Below, piece by piece: positions 1-8,650 of a DNA stretch of 62,768 bases (within the stretch, counting starts at the first letter, position 1; every line of letters begins with the position of its first letter). The DNA comes from Marinobacterium sedimentorum. GTDB taxonomy: Bacteria > Pseudomonadota > Gammaproteobacteria > Pseudomonadales > Balneatricaceae. The DNA lies in assembly GCF_024267675.1 (NCBI RefSeq), contig NZ_JALDYX010000029.1, forward strand, positions 1-62,768, written 5' to 3'. The notes beneath the pieces are model-generated. The model was not told the DNA's origin. It made no database searches and saw only the letters and a list, made by a program, of their open reading frames with translations. A program made the position numbers and the translations under genes.

Positions 1-59
1 TCACGGATGTCGACTGGGTCGATGACGCCGGGATAGCTGAAGTGGCTCCGGCACGATAA
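1..59 (+). CDS. 3' end of an unidentified protein (partial)
   Basis: An open frame runs in from the left edge and ends at TAA 57-59. The last residues read TDVDWVDDAGIAEVAPAR. A strong hairpin begins 21 bases after the stop, as expected at the end of a transcription unit. Eighteen residues are too few to assign a family, so the function is unknown and the frame itself is only moderately supported. Confidence 0.4.
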   Translation, partial: TDVDWVDDAGIAEVAPAR

Positions 60-79
60 TCCCGCTCACTCTGGAATAG

Positions 80-123
80 CCAAGGTGCAAAAGGGTTCTT
101 AATGAACCCTTTTGCACCTTGGT
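80..123 (+). terminator. Long perfect hairpin, probable terminator
   Basis: Bases 80-98 pair perfectly with 104-122 (19 bp) around the 5-base loop TTAAT. The stem is AT-rich at the base and GC-rich at the top. The downstream T content (GTTTATT) is weak for an intrinsic terminator, but the position just after a stop codon fits one. It would look similar from either strand. Confidence 0.6.
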
Positions 124-261
124 GTTTATTAAAGCTCGTTGTTTCGAACCTATAAGTCATTTTCCGCCTGTGTATATGAGCTTCCCCTATAAAAGTAATC
201 TGGGTATATCTACATAAATCCAGGTTGAACCGGGGCTGCGTGTTTCTGTTCTTATTAACCT

Positions 262-410
262 GACTGGCAAATAGGTTCCTTCCCTATTTTCCAGTCACCC
301 CACAAAAACAGGCGCAAGTGCGTGGACGTGCTGGTTTTTGTGGTGTTCGCATTGGCCTGCGGCCAATGATGAAGCATCCGTGCTTCATGTATTAACCCGC
401 CGGGTTAATA
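262..410. other. Array of five consecutive hairpins
   Basis: Five inverted repeats follow each other almost without gaps: 262-275/283-296 (13 pairs, one mismatch), 300-309/334-343 (10 bp, containing a small CGC/GCG arm), 350-357/361-368 (8 bp, loop TGC), 369-376/381-388 (8 bp, loop TCCG) and 390-398/402-410 (9 bp, loop GCC). No credible reading frame covers them. The density of perfect short-loop stems suggests a structured RNA or a mobile or recombination element. I do not recognise a known family. Confidence 0.5.
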
Positions 411-967
411 ATCCACGCAAAAATTATCATGCTAAGTTTCCATATTCATTGCTACGGTTTTAAAATATCTGTCGCATTGGGTCTCTGCTCTGATGAATTT
501 TACTCCACTGGTTGAAATACATTTAATCCTGTCAAAATGCTAATCATTATAAATCTGGCATCTATAGTGCCGAACAGGTTTTTGCTGCCAGATGCTTCCG
601 TATGGTCCGGTTATGCGCCCGCCAAGCCGTTTCGGCTCCACAGTTGAATTCGCGTCTGCCTTGCAGACGTTATTATGTGTAATCCCGGGAGCTGTCACCT
701 GATCCAGGGACCAAAGCCCATTCAATCGCATCGAATTGCAGCCGCGCCGCAGGTTGAGGGCTGCGCCGTGCCGTTGTGGCGTTGCAGCAGATCTGCTGGA
801 GTGTGCACTGATGTGGTGCGCAAATGCTTTGAATCGGCGGTTAAATGGGGATATATGCGTCGATCTTTAATTTATTGTCACAAAGCGGCCGCCTGCCATT
901 TTATTCCCGGCCTATATCCTTATAATGCTGCGCATTTCGCCTGATACCCTGATCAGAGAAGCAATTC
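411..967. other. AT-rich intergenic stretch without a convincing gene
   Basis: Base composition is clearly lower in GC than the flanking genes up to about 560. The only structures seen are a 7-bp hairpin with 3-base loop at 653-669 and a smaller AGCCG/CGGCT hairpin near 614-626. Short frames in this stretch have no family resemblance and no good ribosome binding site. The promoter of the gene at 968 should lie at the right end. Confidence 0.4.
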
Positions 968-2278
968 ATGACGTACCAAGATTACCCCGCCAGCCATACT
1001 CCGTGTCCGGTTGCCCGCTTCAGTGGTGAGCTGCGTTACCGCATAGACGGAGACCGCGTGCAGCTCGGCGCAGAGGTGGCCATCCTCGACCCGCAATCCT
1101 TCGGTCACCGACGTTGCCTGCTGCAGCTCTGGGCCTGCGATTCCCGCTTTGATGGCGGCCTGTTGCAGGGAGTCAAGGTCGCCGAGTGCCCGCTGGATAT
1201 CCAGGGCACGACAGCCCTGTTTGCCGAGGAGCATGCCCTGGCCCTGCCGCCGGCCGGGCAGGGCGATTATGCCATCGTCCTGACACTGGTGGCCGTGGAC
1301 GCCTGCGGTGCCGTACAGCTGCATGATTACGTCAACTTCGACAACCGTCAGGCTTTCACCCAGCCGATGTTGCTGGGCGAGGTTCAGTGCGACCTGGGGG
1401 CAAAACATGCGGATCTGACGGTTGAACGCATTCTCAATCCTCGCGCTGCCAACAATTTGTCCGGTTCCCTGTGCCTGGAACTCTGGGCGCTGCCCGAGCC
1501 CTACCGGGGAGGCGCCTTTAGCGGAACCCTGCTGGCGGCCACGGAGCTGGGTACACTGTGCGGTGGCTTCGAGTGGCTGTACAAGCACTGCCGGCTTGAC
1601 CTGAGTGGGGCTGTACCTGGCGACGCGTCGCTGGTGCTGATGTTGCGCGAGTGGACGCAAGCCGGACGTCTGACCCGCGATTACCGTGTGCTGTCGCTGC
1701 CGGCGACAGCAACTCAGGCAGCTGCCGAGTCCGTGGGCGAAGCCGCGTCCGGGCCTGAACGGGTGCTGGCAGCTGAGGTACAGGCCCAGGCGGAGCTCCT
1801 GTCGCCGGAGCCGGACTCGGCCCAGCTTCTGGAGCTGCAGTCCGGTGTGCCAGAGCGCCGGGTCGCTGAGAGTCCGGCCGAGACCGCCCCTGCGGCCGAC
1901 AGGATGGCGGCCGATGAAATTCACTGTGCTGCCGTCGTTGTGTGCGTTGAGTCCGCCGCCATCACCGCTGATGCTGGCGTGTCTGCTGAGGCTGCTGAGG
2001 CTGCTGAGGTTGCTGAGGTTGCTGAGGTTGCTGCGGATATCGATGGCGGTACCGCGGCTCCCGCGTCTGCTGAGGCCGCGGCGGTGGCGCCGGCCGCGAG
2101 TCTGGTGTCGATTAACAGCGCCAGCGCCCAGGAGCTGGCGCGTATCAAGGGCATCTCGGCACGTCTGGCCAGCGCTATCATCAGCGGCCGACCTTATGGC
2201 AGCCTGGATACTCTGATTCAGGTGCGTGGTATTGGCAAGCTGACGCTGGAGCGCTTTCGTCCCTTTCTTGGGCTCTGA
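968..2278 (+). CDS. Helix-hairpin-helix (ComEA-like) domain protein with low-complexity linker
   Basis: The 436-residue protein starts at ATG 968 behind a GAGAAG-type site. Residues 1-250 form an uncharacterised region containing two similar beta-rich blocks (each with a CLxLW-type motif), so it may be a duplicated module. Residues 250-370 are Ala/Glu/Pro-rich with an AE(A/V) repeat. The C-terminal 60 residues match a ComEA-like HhH pair: INSASAQELARIKGIS, then VRGIGKLTLERF. HhH pairs usually bind DNA non-specifically. No signal peptide is evident, so a cytoplasmic role is inferred. It stands alone upstream of pncC. Precise function is unknown. Confidence 0.75.
   Translation: MTYQDYPASHTPCPVARFSGELRYRIDGDRVQLGAEVAILDPQSFGHRRCLLQLWACDSRFDGGLLQGVKVAECPLDIQGTTALFAEEHALALPPAGQGDYAIVLTLVAVDACGAVQLHDYVNFDNRQAFTQPMLLGEVQCDLGAKHADLTVERILNPRAANNLSGSLCLELWALPEPYRGGAFSGTLLAATELGTLCGGFEWLYKHCRLDLSGAVPGDASLVLMLREWTQAGRLTRDYRVLSLPATATQAAAESVGEAASGPERVLAAEVQAQAELLSPEPDSAQLLELQSGVPERRVAESPAETAPAADRMAADEIHCAAVVVCVESAAITADAGVSAEAAEAAEVAEVAEVAADIDGGTAAPASAEAAAVAPAASLVSINSASAQELARIKGISARLASAIISGRPYGSLDTLIQVRGIGKLTLERFRPFLGL
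1985..2029 (+). repeat. 9-bp coding tandem repeat (five units)
   Basis: The unit GCTGAGGCT/GCTGAGGTT is repeated five times inside the linker of the preceding gene, encoding AEA-AEA-AEV-AEV-AEV. The unit is a multiple of three, so copy-number change would alter linker length without breaking the frame. Confidence 0.9.
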
Positions 2279-2371
2279 ATCCGTTCTGCAAAGCCAAATG
2301 CTGCCTGCCGGTTGCACGGCGCGCGCTCGGCAGGCATCTTGGGTGACTCTCTAAGGCGCTGGAGGCCAGAT

Positions 2372-2851
2372 ATGCAGCAGTGGGTGGATCAGATAGCGCA
2401 GCGACTACAGGCACGGGGCTGGATGCTGGCCACGGCCGAGTCCTGTACCGGTGGCTGGGTGGCGCAGGAACTGACGGCGCTGGCAGGCAGTTCGAACTGG
2501 TTTGATTGCGGTTTTGTTACCTATTCCAACGCCGCCAAGGCGCGGATGCTGGGCGTGTCGCCCGCTGTCATCGAGTCCGAAGGGGCGGTCAGCGAGGCGG
2601 TGGTGCGGGCCATGGCCGAAGGCGCGGTGCGCCACAGCGATGCGCGGGTGGCGGTGTCGATCAGCGGTATCGCCGGGCCCGGCGGCGGCAGTGAAATGAA
2701 ACCCGTGGGGACTGTCTGGTTCGGCTGGGCCTGCGAGGGCCTGCCCACTGAGGCACAATGCCACCTGCTGGCGGGGGATCGTGCAGCGGTGCGGCGCCAG
2801 GCGGTAGAAATTGCTCTGCGCGGCCTGCTCAGCCAGTTCGAAAAGGCCTGA
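2372..2851 (+). CDS. pncC: CinA C-terminal-type nicotinamide-nucleotide amidohydrolase
   Basis: A 159-residue CinA-C domain protein. The motifs ATAESCTGGW near the N-terminus, VTYSNAAK, EGAVSE and SISGIAGPGGG are typical. The family deamidates nicotinamide mononucleotide in the pyridine nucleotide salvage cycle, in the cytoplasm. The start chosen is ATG 2372 with GGAGG at 2361-2365; an in-frame upstream ATG at 2312 lacks a comparable site. It is the stand-alone short form, without the N-terminal MoCF domain of full CinA. Its position just before recA is common in gammaproteobacteria. Confidence 0.9.
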   Translation: MQQWVDQIAQRLQARGWMLATAESCTGGWVAQELTALAGSSNWFDCGFVTYSNAAKARMLGVSPAVIESEGAVSEAVVRAMAEGAVRHSDARVAVSISGIAGPGGGSEMKPVGTVWFGWACEGLPTEAQCHLLAGDRAAVRRQAVEIALRGLLSQFEKA

Positions 2852-2892
2852 CGGGCGATTGGTGTCTGCAGTATAAAAAGCACTCAAAGAGG

Positions 2893-2939
2893 TTGCATTC
2901 CGAAAGCGATCTGGAATAATACTGTCCAAACATACAGTA
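2893..2939 (+). promoter_or_regulatory. recA promoter with LexA (SOS) box
   Basis: A -35-like TTGCAT lies at 2893-2898 and a -10-like AATAAT at 2915-2920. Bases 2920-2939 form TACTGT-N8-ACAGTA, a perfect match to the outer arms of the gammaproteobacterial SOS box, overlapping the -10. LexA bound here would block RNA polymerase until RecA-induced self-cleavage. Confidence 0.9.
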
Positions 2940-2989
2940 TCCGGTTTGGCGCCAGAGTGCTGTATCCGACTAAGGGCAAGGGGTGGAAG

Positions 2990-4036
2990 ATGGACGCGAA
3001 CAGAAAGAAAGCGCTCGACGCGGCACTGGGTCAGATTGAACGTCAGTTCGGCAAAGGCGCGGTGATGCGCATGGGCGATCAGCCCCGTGAAGTCATTCCG
3101 TCGGTCTCTACCGGCTCCCTGGGGCTGGATATCGCACTGGGCATTGGCGGCCTGCCCTACGGGCGTATCGTTGAAATCTATGGCCCTGAGTCTTCGGGTA
3201 AAACCACCCTTACGCTGCAGACGATTGCCCAGGCGCAGCGTCAGGGCAAGACCTGCGCCTTTATTGATGCCGAGCACGCGCTGGATCCGATCTACGCCGA
3301 GAAACTGGGCGTTGATGTCGATAACCTGCTGATGTCTCAGCCGGATACCGGTGAGCAGGCGCTGGAAATTGCCGACATGCTGGTGCGTTCAGCCGCGGTC
3401 GATATGATCGTCATTGACTCTGTGGCGGCACTCACGCCCAAGGCGGAAATCGAAGGCGAGATGGGTGATTCCCACGTCGGCCTGCAGGCACGTCTGATGT
3501 CCCAGGCGCTGCGCAAGCTGACCGGTAATATCAAGAACACCAACTGCCTGATGATCTTCATCAACCAGATTCGCATGAAGATCGGCGTCATGTTTGGCTC
3601 ACCGGAAACCACCACCGGCGGTAATGCGCTTAAGTTCTATGCGTCCGTGCGTCTGGATATCCGTCGTATCGGTGCGGTGAAACAGGGTGATGAAGTCACC
3701 GGTAACGAAACCCGCGTCAAGGTCGTCAAGAACAAGGTAGCCCCCCCGTTCCGTCAGGCCGAGTTCCAGATTCTCTACGGTCAGGGCATCTACCGCATGG
3801 GGGAGGTGATCGACCTGGGTGTGCAGCAGGGGCTGGTGGACAAGTCCGGCGCCTGGTATGCCTACAAGGGCGACAAGATCGGCCAGGGCAAGGCCAATGC
3901 GGCCAAGTATCTCGAAGAGCACAGCGAAATAGCTACCGAGATCGAAAATGCCATTCGCGAGAAGCTGCTGGTCAAACCCAAGCCCAAGGCAGAAGCTGAT
4001 GACAAGGCCAGCGAAACCGAAGAGCTGCAGTTCTGA
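2990..4036 (+). CDS. recA: Recombinase RecA
   Basis: The 348-residue protein is near the usual RecA length. It forms ATP-dependent filaments on single-stranded DNA for homologous recombination and stimulates LexA cleavage. The Walker A motif GPESSGKT is at residues 65-72, and the conserved DNA-binding segments (FINQIRMKIGVMFG and neighbours) are intact. The C-terminus is acidic as usual. Start is ATG 2990 after AAGGGGTGG. It is preceded by a LexA box and followed at once by a terminator. The usual partner recX is not downstream. Confidence 0.98.
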   Translation: MDANRKKALDAALGQIERQFGKGAVMRMGDQPREVIPSVSTGSLGLDIALGIGGLPYGRIVEIYGPESSGKTTLTLQTIAQAQRQGKTCAFIDAEHALDPIYAEKLGVDVDNLLMSQPDTGEQALEIADMLVRSAAVDMIVIDSVAALTPKAEIEGEMGDSHVGLQARLMSQALRKLTGNIKNTNCLMIFINQIRMKIGVMFGSPETTTGGNALKFYASVRLDIRRIGAVKQGDEVTGNETRVKVVKNKVAPPFRQAEFQILYGQGIYRMGEVIDLGVQQGLVDKSGAWYAYKGDKIGQGKANAAKYLEEHSEIATEIENAIREKLLVKPKPKAEADDKASETEELQF

Positions 4037-4060
4037 TACGGTTTGGCTAATAACCTGAAA

Positions 4061-4084
4061 AAGGCTCCCGCGGGAGCCTTTTTT
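4061..4084 (+). terminator. Rho-independent terminator of recA
   Basis: AAGGCTCC at 4061-4068 pairs with GGAGCCTT at 4073-4080 around CGCG, followed by TTTT. It lies 25 bases after the recA stop. Confidence 0.92.
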
Positions 4085-4234
4085 GTGTGCGCTATTCGGC
4101 CTACGAAGAGCCGCCAGGGCGTCCCGGGCCGGGCTGCGCCGCCCGAAAACAACCGGGTGACGCCGGGGCACTGTTTTGTCATGGGCCTGTGCTAAAGTGG
4201 CTGCGCTCGAGTCGCGGTTAATCGGGGGATGCAG

Positions 4235-4942
4235 ATGGTGGATACAGGGCTGAATGGAGCTGCAGTTGTGCGCGGGATACCTGCACTGGGTGATCTGCAG
4301 GCCGTGTTTTTTGATTTCGACGATGCGCTGGCACAATCGCTGGACATCAAGGCTGAAACTTTCCTGTCGCTCTTTGCCGAGCGCAGCGACGCACTGCGAC
4401 AGCAGATTCTGGCGTTCTTCGTGCACAACACAGGTCGGTCCCGCAGTACCAAGCTGCGCCATGTCTATAGCGAAATGCTGCAGGAGCCCTTAAGCGAAGA
4501 GGCACTGGTGACGCTGTGTCAGCAGTTTGCCGAGCGCAGCATGGATGCGGTGATCGGCTCGCCGGAGGTGCCCGGTGCCGGTGCGTTGCTCGACGAGCTG
4601 CAGGCCCGGGGTATCGCCATGTTCGTGGTGTCCGGTACGCCCGAAAAGGAGTTGCAGCAGGTTGTCGAGGCCCGCGGCATGGCCGGCTTTTTTGTCGAGG
4701 TACGGGGTACGCCGGTGGAAAAGGAAATCAATATCGCCGAACTGCTGCGCGCCCATCGGCTGGATGCCGCGCGCTGTCTGATGGTGGGGGATGGTCGGGT
4801 GGACTACATTGCAGCGGTGCATAATCTGATGCCCTTTGTCGGGGTTGTGAAAGGGGAGAACCCTTTTGCGCCCGGCATAACCGTGGTGGCCGACCTGAGT
4901 CAGCTGCAGCAGTTGCTGCAGGAAGCGACGTCGCCCGCCTGA
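4235..4942 (+). CDS. HAD-superfamily hydrolase (phosphoglycolate-phosphatase-like)
   Basis: About 235 residues. HAD motif I appears as FFDFDDALA (the nucleophile Asp and general acid Asp are present, though the usual DGT is replaced by DDA). Motif II is VVSGTP, motif III a lysine in VEKEI and motif IV GDGRVD. An alpha-helical cap lies between motifs I and II. The family removes phosphate from small metabolites; the substrate cannot be inferred. ATG 4235 is preferred over the in-frame ATG 4229 because GGGGG at 4224-4228 is then better spaced. Confidence 0.8.
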   Translation: MVDTGLNGAAVVRGIPALGDLQAVFFDFDDALAQSLDIKAETFLSLFAERSDALRQQILAFFVHNTGRSRSTKLRHVYSEMLQEPLSEEALVTLCQQFAERSMDAVIGSPEVPGAGALLDELQARGIAMFVVSGTPEKELQQVVEARGMAGFFVEVRGTPVEKEINIAELLRAHRLDAARCLMVGDGRVDYIAAVHNLMPFVGVVKGENPFAPGITVVADLSQLQQLLQEATSPA

Positions 4943-5006
4943 GCGGCGTTCACGATCCCGTGCCGTTCATCCGCAGGACATTTTTATCATCTGAAAGGGA
5001 TTAATC

Positions 5007-5402
5007 ATGCCAGTCATTTTGTATGTGCTTTTTATTGTCAGCGTCCTGCCCATTCTGCTGGCCGGCGTCGGCAATTATTTCCGCGCCCAGCAGTTCGGCG
5101 CCTTCGACAACAGCAATCCGCGCCTGCAGCAGTCCAGGCTCGAAGGCCCCGGTGCCCGTGCCCAGGCGGCCCAGGCCAATGCCTGGGAAGCACTCTCGAT
5201 CTTTGGTGTCACCTGTTTTATCGCCTATGCCAGCGGTGTCGACCTGCAGAGCCTGAATCTGGTTGCGCTGATCTTTCTGGCCTGCCGCCTATTGCATGCC
5301 GTGTTTTATATCGCCAATCTTGCCGCCCTGCGGTCGCTGATTTTCGGTGCAGCCATCAGTTGCTGTTTCTATATCGTCTATCTGGCAGCGATGGTTGCCT
5401 GA
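5007..5402 (+). CDS. MAPEG-family membrane protein
   Basis: The 131-residue protein has about four hydrophobic segments, at roughly residues 3-21, 60-78, 83-100 and 108-130. The signature region NAWEALSIF and RLLHAVFYIANLAALRSL matches the MAPEG family (membrane-associated glutathione and eicosanoid enzymes; the bacterial YecN-like branch). GAAAGGGA precedes ATG 5007. The location is the inner membrane. Bacterial members are mostly of unknown substrate. Confidence 0.85.
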   Translation: MPVILYVLFIVSVLPILLAGVGNYFRAQQFGAFDNSNPRLQQSRLEGPGARAQAAQANAWEALSIFGVTCFIAYASGVDLQSLNLVALIFLACRLLHAVFYIANLAALRSLIFGAAISCCFYIVYLAAMVA

Positions 5403-6025
5403 ACGCCGGGGTCCCGACAGGCCTGCCCAGGCTTCGAAACCGGTTCCGGTGTTATTGGTACCCTCGGCACGCGGGGCCATGCACGCGCCCCGGTGATCGT
5501 CTGCCGGGCTGTCAGGCTGTAATGACGCGCCTCTACAAGGCCGCCAATACGGCCTGGCCCTCTCTTATTGTCAGTCGTCATCGTTGCCGTTGCCGGGGGG
5601 AGGGGGTGACGCAGGATGCGCGCCTGGCTCCCCGACTCTCTACCTGACTATCGGCGCGGTGACACAAGAGTAACTGTCGCATATGGATATGCCGGTCCGA
5701 AATCGCCGGCAGTATTGGTCATGCGGCAACTATGCCGTGCCATTTGCATCTGCCTGTCAGGGGCGTCGAGCTGCTTCTGTGCGACAGCGAGGCAGGTCGG
5801 TGTCGTAAATGAGTATCATCAGGGCGCCGGTGAACACTTTCGCTTGTGAGTTGAGGGCTACTATCGGTTCCATGACGCGTTGTTCTGTGGGGGAGCTGCC
5901 TGTCCTGATCTCAACTTTCACCGCTGTGCGGTGGAGCTGTTGACCTGAATCCCGGTGCGCGCTGCGCGCCATTAAAACCTTATGACTCAATTCCCGGCTG
6001 AATGTCCTGGCGAGGAGATTTTTAG
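5403..6025. other. Intergenic region and structured glyA leader
   Basis: No convincing gene was found in these 623 bases. AGGCCG 5538-5543 pairs with CGGCCT 5550-5555, a possible end-of-transcript hairpin. Just before glyA there are two hairpins: CACCGC 5919-5924 with GCGGTG 5928-5933 (extended by TCAAC 5911-5915/GTTGA 5939-5943), and 5954-5960/5964-5970. I looked for a glycine riboswitch and did not recognise its conserved core. Confidence 0.45.
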
Positions 6026-7285
6026 ATGTTTAATAATAACGACCTGATTCAGAATTTCGATGCAGACCTGTGGGCGGCCATGACCGCTGAGGTACAGCGT
6101 CAGGAAGATCATATTGAACTGATTGCCTCTGAAAACTACACCAGCCCGCTGGTGATGCAGGCGCAGGGCTCGCAGCTGACCAACAAGTATGCCGAAGGCT
6201 ACCCGGGCAAGCGTTACTACGGTGGCTGTGAATATGTCGACGTGGTTGAGCAGCTGGCCATCGATCGTGCCAAGGAACTCTTTGGCGCCGACTACGCCAA
6301 CGTGCAGCCGCACTCCGGCTCCCAGGCCAACGCCGCTGTTTACATGGCGCTGTGCGCACCGGGCGATACCGTATTGGGCATGAGTCTGGCGCACGGTGGT
6401 CACCTGACCCACGGTTCTCACGTCAACTTTTCCGGCAAGATCTACAACGCGGTACAGTACGGCCTGACCGAAAACGGCGAAATCGATTACGACCAGGTGG
6501 CAAGCCTTGCCCGCGAACACAAACCCAAGATGATCGTGGCCGGTTTCTCCGCCTATTCCCAGATCGTTGACTGGGCGCGTTTCCGCGAGATCGCCGACGA
6601 GGTAGGTGCCTACCTGTTTGTCGACATGGCCCACGTGGCCGGTCTGATCGCCGCTGGCCAGTACCCCAACCCGGTACCTTTCGCCGATGTGGTCACCACT
6701 ACGACCCACAAGACTCTGCGCGGCCCCCGTGGCGGCCTGATTCTGGCTAAAGCCAACGCCGACCTGGAAAAGAAACTGAATTCCGCTGTTTTCCCGGGTG
6801 GCCAGGGTGGCCCGCTGATGCATGTCATCGCCGCCAAGGCGGTAGCTTTCAAGGAAGCGCTGCAGCCTGAATTCACAGAGTACCAGACGCAGGTCGTCAA
6901 GAACGCCAAGGTACTGGCCAAGGTGTTTATCGATCGCGGCTACGATGTCGTTTCCGGTGGCACCGAGAACCATCTGTTCCTGCTCAGCCTGATCAAGCAG
7001 GGCCTGACCGGCAAGGACGCAGACGCAGCTCTGGGTCGTGCATCCATCACCGTCAACAAGAATGCGGTACCCAACGATCCGCAGTCGCCCTTCGTGACCT
7101 CGGGTCTGCGTATCGGCTCGCCGGTGATCACTACCCGCGGTTTCAAGGAAGCGCAGTGTGAAGCCCTGGCCGGCTGGATTGCCGACATTCTGGATGCCAT
7201 GCAGGCAGGCGACGCTGAAGCCGCCATCGCTGCAGTAAAAAACAAGGTCCACGCCCTCTGTGCGGACTTTCCGGCGTACCGCTAA
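6026..7285 (+). CDS. glyA: Serine hydroxymethyltransferase
   Basis: The 419-residue PLP enzyme interconverts glycine plus 5,10-methylene-THF with serine plus THF in the cytoplasm. The Schiff-base lysine is K229 in TTTTHKTLRGPRGG. IELIASENYTS and KYAEGYPGKRYYGG near the N-terminus are characteristic. GAGGAG precedes ATG 6026. As first gene of the sarcosine oxidase operon, it probably uses the glycine and methylene-THF released by SoxBDAG, as in the glyA1-sox operons of pseudomonads. A second housekeeping glyA elsewhere is likely but cannot be seen. Confidence 0.97.
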   Translation: MFNNNDLIQNFDADLWAAMTAEVQRQEDHIELIASENYTSPLVMQAQGSQLTNKYAEGYPGKRYYGGCEYVDVVEQLAIDRAKELFGADYANVQPHSGSQANAAVYMALCAPGDTVLGMSLAHGGHLTHGSHVNFSGKIYNAVQYGLTENGEIDYDQVASLAREHKPKMIVAGFSAYSQIVDWARFREIADEVGAYLFVDMAHVAGLIAAGQYPNPVPFADVVTTTTHKTLRGPRGGLILAKANADLEKKLNSAVFPGGQGGPLMHVIAAKAVAFKEALQPEFTEYQTQVVKNAKVLAKVFIDRGYDVVSGGTENHLFLLSLIKQGLTGKDADAALGRASITVNKNAVPNDPQSPFVTSGLRIGSPVITTRGFKEAQCEALAGWIADILDAMQAGDAEAAIAAVKNKVHALCADFPAYR

Positions 7286-7298
7286 GCTTGATTCGTCG

Positions 7299-7318
7299 CG
7301 GGCACCTGCGGGTGCCCG
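7299..7318. other. Intercistronic hairpin between glyA and soxB
   Basis: An 8-bp stem, 7299-7306/7311-7318, has loop TGCG and is followed by GCTTTA rather than a T-run. It may be a partial terminator or an mRNA stabiliser that sets the glyA to sox ratio. Confidence 0.55.
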
Positions 7319-7382
7319 GCTTTAGCGTCACACATGCATGAATTATCCCGGTCTGGCCGGGAGTCTAGGGGGAGCTGGCACT

Positions 7383-8636
7383 ATGCAGCATTATTCCGGT
7401 TTCGGGCTGTTGAAACATGCCCTGAATTTTCACGAAAACTGGCAGCGCGTATGGCGCAATCCGACGCCGAAGAAAAAGTACGATGTCATCATCGTCGGCG
7501 GCGGCGGGCATGGTCTGGCAACCGCCTACTACCTGGCCAAGGAACACGGCATTACCAATGTCGCGGTGATCGAAAAGGGTTACCTCGGCGGCGGCAACAC
7601 GGCCCGTAACACTACCATCGTGCGTTCCAACTACCTGTGGGACGAAGCGGCGCACCTGTACGAGCACGCCATGAAACTGTGGGAAGGCCTGTCCCAGGAC
7701 CTGAACTACAACGTCATGTTCTCTCAGCGCGGTGTGCTTAACCTGGGTCATACGCTGCAGGACATGCGCGATATCGAGCGCCGCGTCAACGCTAACCGCC
7801 TAAACGGTATTGATGGCGAAGTGCTGGACACCAAGCAGGTACAGGAAATCGTGCCGATGATGGACTGCTCCGCCAACACCCGCTACCCGATCATGGGCGC
7901 CTCCTGGCAGCCGCGTGCAGGTGTTGCGCGCCATGACGCTGTGGCCTGGGGCTTTGCCCGTGCCGCCGACGCCCTGGGCGTGGACCTGATTCAGCAGACC
8001 GAAGTGATCGACATGGTCATCGAAGACGGCGCCATCACCGGTGTAAAAACCAACCGTCACGGCGTTATCAGTGGCGATCGTGTGGGTTGCGTTGTTGCCG
8101 GTAACTCCAGCGTACTGGCCAACATGGCCGGCTTCAGCCTGCCGCTGGAAAGCCACCCGCTGCAGGCACTGGTCTCCGAGCCGATCAAGCCGATCCTTGA
8201 TACCGTGGTCATGTCCAACCACGTACACGGTTACGTCAGCCAGTCCGACAAGGGTGACCTGGTAATAGGCGCAGGTATCGATGGCTACAACGGCTACGGC
8301 CAGCGTGGTTCCTACCCCACCATCGAGCATACGGTGGCGGCGATTATCGAGCTGTTCCCGATGTTCAGCCGAGTGCGCATGAATCGCCAGTGGGGCGGCA
8401 TTGTGGATACTTGCCCGGATGCCTGCCCGATCATCTCCGATACGCCGGTTGAGAACCTGTTCTTCAACTGCGGTTGGGGGACCGGTGGCTTCAAGGCGAC
8501 GCCGGGCTCCGGCAATGTCTTTGCCGCCACCCTGGCCAAGGGCGAAGCCCATCCGCTGGCCAAGCCGTTCTCCATGTTCCGTTTCCACAACGGCTCGCTG
8601 ATCGACGAACACGGCGCTGCCGGCGTCGCACACTAA
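7383..8636 (+). CDS. soxB: Sarcosine oxidase beta subunit
   Basis: The 417-residue subunit carries the sites for sarcosine dehydrogenation. The dinucleotide-binding motif VIIVGGGGHG lies at about residues 36-44 after a 35-residue N-terminal extension typical of heterotetrameric sarcosine oxidase. The C-terminus holds the FNCGWGTGGFKATPGSG segment. Start is ATG 7383 behind GGGGGA. It forms the tetramer with SoxD, SoxA and SoxG, oxidising sarcosine to glycine while the methyl group becomes methylene-THF. Confidence 0.97.
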   Translation: MQHYSGFGLLKHALNFHENWQRVWRNPTPKKKYDVIIVGGGGHGLATAYYLAKEHGITNVAVIEKGYLGGGNTARNTTIVRSNYLWDEAAHLYEHAMKLWEGLSQDLNYNVMFSQRGVLNLGHTLQDMRDIERRVNANRLNGIDGEVLDTKQVQEIVPMMDCSANTRYPIMGASWQPRAGVARHDAVAWGFARAADALGVDLIQQTEVIDMVIEDGAITGVKTNRHGVISGDRVGCVVAGNSSVLANMAGFSLPLESHPLQALVSEPIKPILDTVVMSNHVHGYVSQSDKGDLVIGAGIDGYNGYGQRGSYPTIEHTVAAIIELFPMFSRVRMNRQWGGIVDTCPDACPIISDTPVENLFFNCGWGTGGFKATPGSGNVFAATLAKGEAHPLAKPFSMFRFHNGSLIDEHGAAGVAH

Positions 8637-8650
8637 CGGGAGTTATAACG

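Noticed and set aside
675..944. Small plus-strand frame in the left intergenic gap
   Set aside because: Cys- and Arg-rich translation without family resemblance, no ribosome binding site.
953..2317. Long minus-strand frame opposite the HhH gene
   Set aside because: It is an antisense shadow with biased Arg/Gln/His composition, no family motifs and no ribosome binding site; the plus strand has a recognisable HhH domain.
5880..6025. Glycine riboswitch upstream of glyA
   Set aside because: Position is suggestive, but the conserved glycine aptamer core was not found; only generic hairpins are seen.
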